Program-made: the position numbers and the translations under genes
Source of the DNA: Ensifer adhaerens
GTDB taxonomy: Bacteria > Pseudomonadota > Alphaproteobacteria > Rhizobiales > Rhizobiaceae
Assembly (NCBI GenBank): GCA_900215285.1
Contig: OCMG01000003.1
Coordinates: 744,001 to 808,000, forward strand
Direction: 5' to 3'
DNA: 64,000 nucleotides
Shown: one piece after another, positions 34,091 to 42,269 of the stretch
Numbering within the stretch: the first letter of the stretch is position 1
Layout of the letters: every line of letters starts with the position of its first letter
The notes under the pieces: model-generated
The model's database searches: none
What the model saw: the letters and a program-made list of their open reading frames with translations, nothing else
Told to the model about the DNA's origin: nothing

Positions 34091-34139
34091 CTGGTAATAC
34101 CCAAAAAATTTCCAATTTATGGTAATAACCAGATTGACA
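34091..34139 (+). promoter_or_regulatory. Twin GntR operator sites with adjacent -35 element
   Basis: CTGGTAATACCC (34091-34102) and TGGTAATAACCA (34120-34131) are two copies of the TGGTnATACC-type motif, 29 bp apart, just before TTGACA (34134-34139). They precede the SDR-aldolase-ABC operon. A matching -10 at normal spacing is weak. Confidence 0.6.
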
Positions 34140-34259
34140 ATGATCGGATGCCACGGCATCGTATGATCAGGGAGGGAGGAAACAGCTCCCACACACATCA
34201 TAAGAGAGAATTTGGAGCTTCGGGCGGCCGATGGGTCACTGTCCGAAGAGGAGGACGTT

Positions 34260-35033
34260 TTGCGCTATTCAACTGCTTTCGACCTGTCCGGTCAGGTCGC
34301 CGTCGTAACGGGCGGCGCAAGCGGCATCGGGCTTGAATCCGCGCGTGCACTCGGTCAGTGCGGCGCCGCAATCGAGCTTGTCGATTTTAATGCCGCGACA
34401 CTGGCCACTGCTGCCGAAACGCTCGGGAAGGATGGCGTCAAGGTTGCGACCAGCGTGGTCGACGTGACGGATCCGAAGCAGGTGAATGCCGCAGCCGAGC
34501 AGATTTTTGCACGGGCAGGTCGTGTTGATACGCTGCTCAATTCGGCCGGCATCGCGAAGCTGCATTCGGCCATCGAGATCAGCGACGAGGACTGGCGGCG
34601 GGTCATGGACGTGAATGTCAACGGCACTTTCTGGTGCTGCCGGGCTTTTGGTGCACGCATGATCGAGGCCGGCGGCGGTTCCGTCGTCAACATGGGTTCC
34701 ATGTCCGGGACGATTATCAACCGCCCGCAATTTGCCTCCAGCTACATGGCCTCCAAGGGTGCAATCCACCAGCTGACCAAGGCGCTGGCGGTGGAGTGGG
34801 CGCAATCCGGCGTACGGGTCAATGCGCTGGCGCCGGGCTATGTCGCGACAGAAATGACGCTCGCGATGCGGGCAAGGCCGGAGCTTTTCAATACCTGGCT
34901 CGACATGACGCCCATGGGGCGGCTCGCCGAGCCTCAGGAGATCGCGTCGCTGGTGGTTTTTCTGGCCTCCGCGGCATCGTCTTACATGACCGGTTCGATC
35001 GTCGCCGTCGATGGCGGCTACACAAGCATATGA
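34260..35033 (+). CDS. SDR family oxidoreductase
   Basis: 257 residues starting at TTG 34260, which has GAAGAGGAGGACG directly upstream; the longer frame offers no better site. Classical SDR: TGGASGIGLE NAD(P)-binding turn, LLNSAGIA, catalytic Ser in NMGSMSG, YMASKGAI (Tyr and Lys), and a C-terminal SYMTGSIVAVDGGYTS. The Asp after the second strand (ELVDFNA) indicates NAD. It opens the sugar-type operon and is coupled to the class II aldolase gene. It probably oxidises a hydroxyl of the imported compound. Confidence 0.87.
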   Translation: MRYSTAFDLSGQVAVVTGGASGIGLESARALGQCGAAIELVDFNAATLATAAETLGKDGVKVATSVVDVTDPKQVNAAAEQIFARAGRVDTLLNSAGIAKLHSAIEISDEDWRRVMDVNVNGTFWCCRAFGARMIEAGGGSVVNMGSMSGTIINRPQFASSYMASKGAIHQLTKALAVEWAQSGVRVNALAPGYVATEMTLAMRARPELFNTWLDMTPMGRLAEPQEIASLVVFLASAASSYMTGSIVAVDGGYTSI

Positions 35034-35044
35034 GTGAGGCAGGC

Positions 35045-35701
35045 ATGAGCAACTTTTCAACCGGTTCGGAGCGGGATATCCGCGAGGCGATCATCGAAGC
35101 CTGCCTCGAAATGAATCGCGTAGGCATCAATCAGGGCACGTCAGGCAATATTTCGGTGCGCTGGAACGACGGCATGCTGATCACGCCGACATCCATGCCT
35201 TACAAGCAGATGAAGGTCGAAGACATTGTCTGGATGGGCTTTGACGGTTCCGTCGCCGGAAATCGGACGCCGTCTTCCGAATGGCGTTTCCATCTCGATA
35301 TCATGCGAACCAAGAGCGATGTCGGAGCAATCGTTCACGCCCATCCCCATGCCTGCACGACATTGTCGATCATGGGCAAGGGCATTCCACCGCTGCACTA
35401 CATGGTTGCCATTGCCGGCGGGCACGACGTGCGCTGCGCGCCCTATGCGACGTTCGGCACGGAAGAACTGTCGCGCAACGCGTTGGCTGCCCTTGCCGAC
35501 CGCGCCGCCTGTCTGCTCGGCCATCACGGGATGATCGCGACGGGAAAGACCCTCGACCGTGCCATGTGGATGGCCGTAGAGATCGAAACTTTGGCCAAGC
35601 AGTATCTCGCGTGTCTGCCCTTTGGAGAGCCGCCGCTGCTCAGTGTTGAAGAAATTGAGAATGTCATCAGCCGCATGAACGGATACGGTCACGCGGGCTG
35701 A
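35045..35701 (+). CDS. Class II aldolase/adducin family protein (FucA-like)
   Basis: 218 residues from ATG 35045 (GAGTGAGGC upstream); an ATG at 35030 overlapping the SDR stop would add five residues. The L-fuculose-phosphate aldolase fold is clear: MNRVGINQGTSGNISVR phosphate loop, SSEWRFHLDI with the catalytic Glu, zinc-binding HAHPHA, and LGHHGMIATG with the third His. Members split a phosphorylated ketose into DHAP and an aldehyde, or act as epimerases or decarboxylases. With a PfkB kinase and an aldehyde dehydrogenase in the same block, cleavage of a phosphorylated keto sugar is the natural reading. Confidence 0.88.
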   Translation: MSNFSTGSERDIREAIIEACLEMNRVGINQGTSGNISVRWNDGMLITPTSMPYKQMKVEDIVWMGFDGSVAGNRTPSSEWRFHLDIMRTKSDVGAIVHAHPHACTTLSIMGKGIPPLHYMVAIAGGHDVRCAPYATFGTEELSRNALAALADRAACLLGHHGMIATGKTLDRAMWMAVEIETLAKQYLACLPFGEPPLLSVEEIENVISRMNGYGHAG

Positions 35702-35773
35702 CGACGATTGAACCAATTGGCGTCGAAAGGGAGTTCGATGCCATTGAATTGATGCAAACAGGAGGAGTTCAAA

Positions 35774-36769
35774 ATGCGTCATTCCATGAACATGAGCCGT
35801 CGCACGACGGTGAAAATGGCAGCCCTTGCCGCCGCTCTTGCCGTTGTGCCGATGGCGGCGCACGCGGATGGCGACGAAGGCATGTCTCTGAAGGGCAAGA
35901 CAATCGGCATTTCGGCCGTCGGCACCGACCATAACTGGGACCTCAAGGCCTATCAGGGTCAGATCGACGAACTGAAGCGCCTCGGCGCGGAAGTCATTGC
36001 TCTGGACGCCGGCCGCAACGACCAGACTCAGGTCAGTCAGCTCCAGACGCTGATTTCGCAGAAGCCCGATGCCATTCTCGAGCAGCTCGGTAATCTCGAT
36101 GTCCTCAATCCGTGGCTGAAGAAAATCAAGGAAGCCGGCATTCCGTTGTTCACGGTCGATACCGCCACACCGTATGCCATCAACAACACCACGTCCAACA
36201 ACTACAATATCGGCGCGGAACTGGCGCTTCAGATTGTTCAGGACATGGGTGGCAAGGGCAAGATCGCGGTCTTCAACGGCTTCTATTCGGTGCCGGTCTG
36301 CAAGATCCGTTACGATCAGTTGATGTATGTGCTGAAGTCCTTCCCGGACATTGAAGTCATCAAGCCGGAACTGCGCGACGTCATCCCGAACACGGTGCAA
36401 CAGGCCTATTCGGACACGACCGACGTGTTGACCAAGAACGGCAAGGATAGTGGGCTGAAGGCTATCTGGGCGTGCTGGGACGTGCCGATGGTCGGCGCAA
36501 CCCAGGCGATCCAGGCTGCCGGCCGCACCGACGTGAAGACCTATGGCGTCGATGGCAGCCCGGATTATGTCGAAATGGTTGCCGATCCGAAGTCGCCGGC
36601 AGGCGCGGTTGCGGCACAGCAGCCTTACAAGATCGGTGTCCAGGCTGCCCGCAACGTGGCCGCCTATCTGAACGGCAAGACGGTACCGCCGTTCACCTTC
36701 GTTTCGTCGGTCCTGATCAACAAGGAAAACGCCGCCACCGTTGGCAAGGACTTCCTCCCGAAGAAGTAA
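35774..36769 (+). CDS. Periplasmic sugar-binding protein of a ribose-type ABC importer
   Basis: 331 residues with AGGAGGAGTTCAAA before the ATG. A signal peptide (RRTTVKMAALAAALAVVP ... AHA) precedes a type I periplasmic-binding fold: KTIGISAVGTDHNW, VIALDAGRNDQTQVSQLQTL, KPDAILEQLG, PLFTVDTATP and GVDGSPDYVEM. It belongs to the RbsB family that serves RbsA/RbsC-type importers, and those genes follow. A strong hairpin after the stop probably favours high expression of this protein. The ligand is a sugar or related polyol, identity unknown. Confidence 0.88.
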   Translation: MRHSMNMSRRTTVKMAALAAALAVVPMAAHADGDEGMSLKGKTIGISAVGTDHNWDLKAYQGQIDELKRLGAEVIALDAGRNDQTQVSQLQTLISQKPDAILEQLGNLDVLNPWLKKIKEAGIPLFTVDTATPYAINNTTSNNYNIGAELALQIVQDMGGKGKIAVFNGFYSVPVCKIRYDQLMYVLKSFPDIEVIKPELRDVIPNTVQQAYSDTTDVLTKNGKDSGLKAIWACWDVPMVGATQAIQAAGRTDVKTYGVDGSPDYVEMVADPKSPAGAVAAQQPYKIGVQAARNVAAYLNGKTVPPFTFVSSVLINKENAATVGKDFLPKK

Positions 36770-36779
36770 GCCGCAAGAT

Positions 36780-36812
36780 GCGCACCGCCTCCTCTTGCGG
36801 GAGGCGGTGCGC
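36780..36812 (+). terminator. Intercistronic stem-loop after the sugar-binding protein gene
   Basis: GCGCACCGCCTCC (36780-36792) and GGAGGCGGTGCGC (36800-36812) form a perfect 13-bp stem with a 7-base loop, followed by a short T run (36817-36820). It may partly terminate or protect the 3' end of the binding-protein message so that less ATPase/permease is made. Confidence 0.75.
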
Positions 36813-36844
36813 AACCTTTTGACATGCGGAAAGTGGAGTTTGGC

Positions 36845-38359
36845 ATGAGTGAGATCGCCATCGACATGCAAGCGATCAACAAGGCTTTCGGTCCCGTTAA
36901 AGCCCTGGACAGCGCGAACCTGAAGGTTGCGTCAGGAACGATACATGGTCTTGTAGGCCAGAACGGCGCCGGCAAATCGACGATCATCAAGGTTCTTGCC
37001 GGCATCTACGGCCGCGACACCGGTTCTGTTTCCGTTTTCGGCAAGCCGCTGAACGGCATAACGCCTGCCAGCATCGAGGCAGAGGGCGTACACTTCATTC
37101 ACCAGGACCGGCTGCTTGTGCCGACCGCGACGATTGCCGAAGCGATCTTCCTGCGCAACGAGCCGCGCTTCGGACCCTTCATCAATTATGGTGCGATGAA
37201 TCGCCGCGCTGCGGAATTGCTCAAGCGCTATTTTTCGCTGACCATTGATCCCAAGACGCTGATTTCCGAGCTTTCGACCGCCCAGCAGAAGATCGTGCAG
37301 ATCACGCGGGCGCTCGCCAACAATGCGAAGGTGCTGGTGCTGGACGAGCCGACGGCAGCGCTTGTGAAGAAGGAGGTCGACAGCCTCTTTGCCGTGCTGC
37401 ACAGGCTGAAGGCCGAGGGCTTGGCCATTGTTTTCATCTCGCATTACATGTCGGAGATCGAGGAAATCTGCGACACCGTCACGGTGCTTCGCAACGGCAC
37501 CGACGTCGGTGTCGTTGATCCTCGCGCCGTTGGCATCCAGACCATCGTGGACATGATGACGAACCGCGATACCTCGGAAATGTATCCGAGGCGCAGCGTC
37601 GACATCGGCGGACCTGTCCTGGAGGTCAACGGTCTGACGCTGAACGGTCACTTCCGGAACGTCAGCTTTGCGGTTCGCGCCGGCGAAGTCGTTGGGCTGA
37701 CGGGCCTTCTCGGCTCGGGTGACAAGGAATTGCTGCAATGCCTCTTCGGCCAGAAGCAGCCGAATTCGGGCTCTATCAAGGTCGACGGCCGCGAGGTCAA
37801 GTTCCGTGCACCGGTCGATGCGGTCGGTAAGGGCATCGCGATGATCCCCGAGGACCGACGTGCACATGGGGTCGCGGTCGGACTTTCGGTCGGGGAGAAC
37901 ATCTCGCTCGCTTCTCTCGGCGATGTGTCGAACAAGGGTTTTATCAGCAAGAGCAAGGAAGCGAACACCATTGACAGCCTGATCCGGGAGCTCGGCATCA
38001 AGACGCCGAACAGGCACACGCTCGTCCGCAACCTTTCGGGCGGCAACCAGCAGAAGGTGGTCGTGGCGAAATGGCTGTCCTGCAACAGCCGCGTCTATCT
38101 GCTCGATGAACCCACGGTCGCGGTCGACGTCGGGGCCAAGATCGAAATCTACGGGCTTATCAACCGGCTGGCCGCGGAGGGCAAGGCACTGATCTTCGTC
38201 TCGTCCGATCTCGAAGAGATTGCCGAGATGTGTGACCGCGTTCTCGTCATCTATCGCGGCCGCATCATCGATGAGTACCGGCGTGGCGAAATCGACGCCG
38301 ACCAGCTGCTGGCAGCTGCATCGGGCGCCTCGCAGAACGAAATGAGGAAAGCGCAATGA
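36845..38359 (+). CDS. Sugar ABC importer ATPase, double-domain RbsA type
   Basis: 504 residues from ATG 36845 (GTGGAGTTTGGC upstream). Two ATP-binding cassettes: the first has GLVGQNGAGKST, ELSTAQQKIVQI and VLVLDEPTAAL; the second has a degenerate GLLGSGDKE Walker A, NLSGGNQQKVVVAKW signature and VYLLDEPTVAVDVG. This asymmetry is normal in RbsA/MglA. It energises import by the two permeases that follow. The stop overlaps the first permease start (ATGA). Confidence 0.93.
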   Translation: MSEIAIDMQAINKAFGPVKALDSANLKVASGTIHGLVGQNGAGKSTIIKVLAGIYGRDTGSVSVFGKPLNGITPASIEAEGVHFIHQDRLLVPTATIAEAIFLRNEPRFGPFINYGAMNRRAAELLKRYFSLTIDPKTLISELSTAQQKIVQITRALANNAKVLVLDEPTAALVKKEVDSLFAVLHRLKAEGLAIVFISHYMSEIEEICDTVTVLRNGTDVGVVDPRAVGIQTIVDMMTNRDTSEMYPRRSVDIGGPVLEVNGLTLNGHFRNVSFAVRAGEVVGLTGLLGSGDKELLQCLFGQKQPNSGSIKVDGREVKFRAPVDAVGKGIAMIPEDRRAHGVAVGLSVGENISLASLGDVSNKGFISKSKEANTIDSLIRELGIKTPNRHTLVRNLSGGNQQKVVVAKWLSCNSRVYLLDEPTVAVDVGAKIEIYGLINRLAAEGKALIFVSSDLEEIAEMCDRVLVIYRGRIIDEYRRGEIDADQLLAAASGASQNEMRKAQ

Positions 38360-39357
38360 CCATGGTTGCCGAACAAGCTCCTGTCGTGGCCGAGAGCCGC
38401 ATGAATTCGCGCTTCCTCGTCAAGCTTCTCATCCGTCTCGGCGCGTTTCTGGCCTTCGGCGGGATCATGGTCTATTTCGCCATGACCGCGCGGGGCTTTA
38501 CCAGCCCGTTCAACATCCTGAATGTCATCGAGCAGTCGGCCATTCTGTGCTTCCTGGCCTATGCCATGACGATCGTGTTCATCGGTACGGGCACGGATGT
38601 GCAGCGCGGCGGGATCGATCTCTCGGTTGCTGCCAATGCGGGTCTTTCTGCCGCGATCTACGTGGTCCTGCTTAACCATGGCTATGGTGACGTGCTGGCA
38701 CTTCTCGCAGCGATTGGAACAGGCCTCGCCGTCGGGTTCCTGAATGGCGTTGCTATCGTGTCGCTGAGGATCATGCCGCTGCTGGGCACGCTTGCCGTCA
38801 TGAACATCGCCGGCGGCCTCGAACTGACGATCACGCAGAACACGGTGATTTCTTCGACCTCGCCACTGCTCGATGTCCTCAGTTCCGGACGCTTTCTCGG
38901 TGTGAGTTCGCTTGTCTGGTGCCTTCTCATCGCATCCGCGCTTCTGATCTGGATCGTCCATTTCAGCGCGCTGGGCCTGCGCCTTTATGCGGTGGGCGGG
39001 CATATCGAGGCCGCGCGCGCGGCGGGAATTGCAACGGGTCGCTACATCTATGGCAGCTATATCTTCTCCGGCCTGATGGGCAGCCTCGCGGCGATCCTGA
39101 TCGTGACGCGTCTGTCCTCCTCGACGCCCGGCACGGGGCTGATGCTTCTGCCGGCTCTGGCAGCCGCGTTGCTCGGCACGGTTTTCTCGCGTCGCTTCAT
39201 TCCGACCATCGGCGGCACATTGCTGGCGGCCCTTTTCATCGGCTTCCTGGCCAACGGTTTCCAGCTCCTGGGTGTCTCGTCCTACTGGGTTAGCGGCGTC
39301 CAGGGTGTCCTGATCCTGCTGGTGGTCGCAGTCACGTCCTTCGCGAAAAAGTCCTGA
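38356..39357 (+). CDS. Sugar ABC importer permease (RbsC type), first copy
   Basis: 333 residues, about nine hydrophobic helices. It carries the family's GGIDLSVAANAGLSAAIY motif and a GLRLYAVGGHIEAARAAGI loop, which contacts the ATPase. Coupled to the ATPase gene by ATGA. A second, different RbsC-type gene follows, so the pore is probably a heterodimer. Confidence 0.9.
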   Translation: MTMVAEQAPVVAESRMNSRFLVKLLIRLGAFLAFGGIMVYFAMTARGFTSPFNILNVIEQSAILCFLAYAMTIVFIGTGTDVQRGGIDLSVAANAGLSAAIYVVLLNHGYGDVLALLAAIGTGLAVGFLNGVAIVSLRIMPLLGTLAVMNIAGGLELTITQNTVISSTSPLLDVLSSGRFLGVSSLVWCLLIASALLIWIVHFSALGLRLYAVGGHIEAARAAGIATGRYIYGSYIFSGLMGSLAAILIVTRLSSSTPGTGLMLLPALAAALLGTVFSRRFIPTIGGTLLAALFIGFLANGFQLLGVSSYWVSGVQGVLILLVVAVTSFAKKS

Positions 39358-39365
39358 GGCCTGTC

Positions 39366-40337
39366 ATGACAAGCAGAAACGCAACCTTCTCCGTCGAAGC
39401 CTTTTCCAACTATGCCGTGATTGTGGCCTTCGTCGCGGTGATCGTTTTCTTCTCGGTTTTCGCGGATGGCTTCCTGTCGGCGGACAATCTGTTCAACCTG
39501 ATCTCCAACCGCGTCGTGCTCCTGGCCATCGTGGCGCTCGGCATGACGATCGTCATTGCCGCTGGCGGCATCGACCTGTCGGTGGGCGTGGCGATCGACC
39601 TGTCATCCATGGTCTTCATCATGATGATCGCGGCTGGCTATATGGGGCTCTGGGCCGTCTGCGGCGGGCTCGCTGCCGCCTTCTGCGTCGGGCTTCTCAA
39701 CGCTTTCCTCATCAACCGGCTCAAGATCGATGCGTTCCTGGCGACGCTCGGCGTGCTCTTTATCGGCAAGTCGGTGCAGCAGCTTGCCACACAGGGCGGC
39801 AACCCGATCTATCTCACACGGGCGGAATTTGCAGCACCCTTCGATGCCATCACGCGTACCAGTGTTTTCGGCATTCCGACGCCGATGATCGTCCTCGTCG
39901 TCTGCGCCATCGTCGTCTATCTCGCCGTCCACCGCTCGGTTTTCGGCCGCTACATTGCGGCGCTCGGGGCCCAGCCGGGGGTAGCCTGGTATTCGGGCGT
40001 GCGGGTGCCGTTCTATCTGTCCGCGGCCTTCATCGCCTGCTCGGTCCTGTCTGCGGTCACCGGCATCCTCTTGTCTTCGACGGTGCGCTCTTACGTGCCA
40101 TTTTCGGGAGACGCCTTCCTGCTCGACGCCATCGGCGCGACCTTTATCGGCACGGCCGTGAGTTCGGAACGCAGGCCGTCGGTTCTGGGCACTCTGCTCG
40201 GCGTCCTGTTGCTCGCCGTCATGCGCAACGGGTTGCTGCTGATCGGCTGGAACTTTTTCTGGCAGCAGGTGGGCATCGGCGTGCTGGTCTTCCTGGTGCT
40301 CGGCCTTTCCTTCGGCCTTCGCAAGCGTTTTGAATAG
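39366..40337 (+). CDS. Sugar ABC importer permease (RbsC type), second copy
   Basis: 323 residues with about nine hydrophobic helices. The GGIDLSVGVAIDLSSM motif, the ATPase-contacting FGRYIAALGAQPGVAWYSGV loop and the closing DAFLLDAIGATFIGT region are typical. It starts 8 bases after the first permease gene and probably forms the other half of the channel. Confidence 0.9.
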   Translation: MTSRNATFSVEAFSNYAVIVAFVAVIVFFSVFADGFLSADNLFNLISNRVVLLAIVALGMTIVIAAGGIDLSVGVAIDLSSMVFIMMIAAGYMGLWAVCGGLAAAFCVGLLNAFLINRLKIDAFLATLGVLFIGKSVQQLATQGGNPIYLTRAEFAAPFDAITRTSVFGIPTPMIVLVVCAIVVYLAVHRSVFGRYIAALGAQPGVAWYSGVRVPFYLSAAFIACSVLSAVTGILLSSTVRSYVPFSGDAFLLDAIGATFIGTAVSSERRPSVLGTLLGVLLLAVMRNGLLLIGWNFFWQQVGIGVLVFLVLGLSFGLRKRFE

Positions 40338-40346
40338 GAAATGAAC

Positions 40347-41294
40347 ATGACACGATTTGACGTAAGCGCGGTCGGCTTTGCGGTTCTGGATATCCTGGGC
40401 CGCCCGGTGACGCGGATCCCCGAGGGCGGACGTGCGGATTTCATCGAGGAAATCCGCATGACGGTCGCTGGCACCGCAGCCGCCACCGCGATGGACTGCG
40501 CCATCCTCGGCCTGAAAACCCGTATGGTGACGACCGTCGGCGATGATGACATGGGCGATTTCCTGATCGCCAAGATGCAGCGCTATGGCATGAACACCGA
40601 TCTCGTGCGGCGCGACACAACCGTGCAGACCTCGTCCACCATTCTGCCGGTCCGCCCCAACGGCGAGCGTCCGGCGCTGCATGTGCCGGGGTCGGCCACG
40701 ACCTTCAAGGTGCATGACGAGGATCTGGAGGGGGCGCTCGACGCTCCGATCGTCCATGTCGGCGGGACCGGACTACTGAAATCCTTCGACGGCGATCCGT
40801 CCATTGCCTTCATGCGCAAAGCCAAGGAGATGGGCCGAACGACCACATTCGACCTCATCCAGGCGAATCCGCATACGGTCGAGTTGGTGAAGCCACTTCT
40901 GCCCTATATCGACTATTTCGTGCCCTCCATCGAAGAAGCGGCGGAAATGGCGGGCACCGAAAAGCCGGCTGATGTGGCGCGCTTCTTCAAGGAACGCGGC
41001 GTCAAGAATGCCGTGCTGACGCTCGGCGGCGCCGGCGTTTATGTGTCGCCGGAACATGGCGATGCCTTCACGCTGCCGGCGCATGACATTCAGGTGGTCG
41101 ATACGACCGGCTGCGGCGACAGTTTTACTGCCGGCATCATTGTCGGCCTTTCCAAGGGCTGGGATTTGCGCACCAGCGCACGCTTCGCCACTGCCGTCGC
41201 CGCCAAGGTCGCCATGGGCCTCGGCTCGGACGGCAAGCTTCAATCTTTCGACGACACATACGCGGCCATGAACACGCTGCCGCTCAAGGGCTGA
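40347..41294 (+). CDS. PfkB family carbohydrate kinase
   Basis: 315 residues from ATG 40347 (AGGAAATGAAC upstream; ATG 40341 would add two residues). Ribokinase fold: GGRADFIEEIRMTVAGTAAATA substrate lid, VGDDDMGDF, and the C-terminal signature VDTTGCGDSFTAG with the catalytic Asp and anion hole. The enzyme phosphorylates a sugar or keto sugar with ATP. It sits directly after the importer genes, so its substrate is probably the imported compound or its oxidation product, to be split by the class II aldolase. The specificity is not readable. Confidence 0.9.
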   Translation: MTRFDVSAVGFAVLDILGRPVTRIPEGGRADFIEEIRMTVAGTAAATAMDCAILGLKTRMVTTVGDDDMGDFLIAKMQRYGMNTDLVRRDTTVQTSSTILPVRPNGERPALHVPGSATTFKVHDEDLEGALDAPIVHVGGTGLLKSFDGDPSIAFMRKAKEMGRTTTFDLIQANPHTVELVKPLLPYIDYFVPSIEEAAEMAGTEKPADVARFFKERGVKNAVLTLGGAGVYVSPEHGDAFTLPAHDIQVVDTTGCGDSFTAGIIVGLSKGWDLRTSARFATAVAAKVAMGLGSDGKLQSFDDTYAAMNTLPLKG

Positions 41295-41304
41295 GGAGAT
41301 CACG

Positions 41305-42063
41305 ATGGGACAACTCGACAACAAGGTCGCTCTGATAACGGGCGCCAGCCGCGGCATTGGCGCTGCACTTGCGGTGGGGCTTGCAAAACACGGCGCCGAT
41401 ATCGCGATTTGCGATCTCGCCCGCCAGGCCGATGCATTGGCCGACGTGAAGAGGCAGGTGGAGGCCGAAGGTCGCCGCTGCTTTGCCCATCATGTCGATG
41501 TGTCGAACATAGCTGAGGTAGAAAGCGCGGTCGCCGACATCACCGCGGAGACAGGAGGCATCGACATACTTGTCAACAATGCCGGTATCCTGAAGCCGTC
41601 GCTTTTGGAAGAACGGCCGGAAGCCGACTGGGACGCGCATTTCAACGTGAATGCCAAGGGCGTCTACCTCATGACCAACGCCGTCCTGCCGCAGATGCGT
41701 GCGCGTAAGAATGGTCGCATCATCAACATCGCCTCCATCGCGGGGCGGCAGGGCGTCGCCACGCAAGGCCATTATGCCGCGACCAAGGCGACCGCCATCA
41801 CGCTGACGCGGGTCTATGCGCAGGAAGTCGGCATGGACGGGATTACCGTCAACGCGATCTGCCCCGGCATTATTCTCACCGAGATGGGCAAGAACAATCT
41901 CGGCTCTGACGAGGCGATCCGTCACTGGCAGGATGTCGCCGCGTTGAAACGGCTCGGCTATCCCGATGACATCGTCGGCCCGACTGTCTTCTTCGCCTCC
42001 GACCTCTCCGCTTTCGTCACGGGACAGGCGCTGAATGTCTGCGGTGGGATTTATTTCCACTAG
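41305..42063 (+). CDS. SDR family oxidoreductase, second copy
   Basis: 252 residues. TGASRGIGAA NAD-binding turn with Asp after strand 2 (AICDLARQ), VNNAGILK, the catalytic Ser in INIASIAG and Tyr/Lys in HYAATKATA. The C-terminal VTGQALNVCGGIYFH is typical of sugar/polyol SDRs. It follows the kinase gene by 10 bases and ends the tightly spaced part of the operon; a hairpin follows. Confidence 0.88.
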   Translation: MGQLDNKVALITGASRGIGAALAVGLAKHGADIAICDLARQADALADVKRQVEAEGRRCFAHHVDVSNIAEVESAVADITAETGGIDILVNNAGILKPSLLEERPEADWDAHFNVNAKGVYLMTNAVLPQMRARKNGRIINIASIAGRQGVATQGHYAATKATAITLTRVYAQEVGMDGITVNAICPGIILTEMGKNNLGSDEAIRHWQDVAALKRLGYPDDIVGPTVFFASDLSAFVTGQALNVCGGIYFH

Positions 42064-42084
42064 GCGGGCCTGATCCGCGACCGT

Positions 42085-42110
42085 TCAACGGCGCTCATAT
42101 GTGCCGTTGA
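42085..42110 (+). terminator. Stem-loop after the second SDR gene
   Basis: TCAACGGC (42085-42092) and GCCGTTGA (42103-42110) form a perfect 8-bp stem with a 10-base loop; GGGCC (42066) and GGCCC (42111) could extend it. No long T run follows, so read-through to the aldehyde dehydrogenase gene is possible. Confidence 0.55.
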
Positions 42111-42269
42111 GGCCCATAATCACTCTTGGATTGGATCACGAACCAGGCTGCCACCAAAGGTGGGAGCGGGCGGTCTTGTTGCGCATGCAGATGCCGCAAT
42201 GCTGCTGCGCGAGGACACTGCCCGACATCGGGATAACACTTACCGAACAATCGAAACCGGGAGGTTCGA

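Noticed and set aside
34134..34167. TTGACA ... TATGAT as a promoter for the SDR operon
   Set aside because: The spacer is 22 bases, too long for sigma-70; I report only the -35 next to the operators.
35141..36871. 576-codon open frame on the minus strand
   Set aside because: Antisense to the aldolase and sugar-binding protein genes, both of which have clear family motifs.
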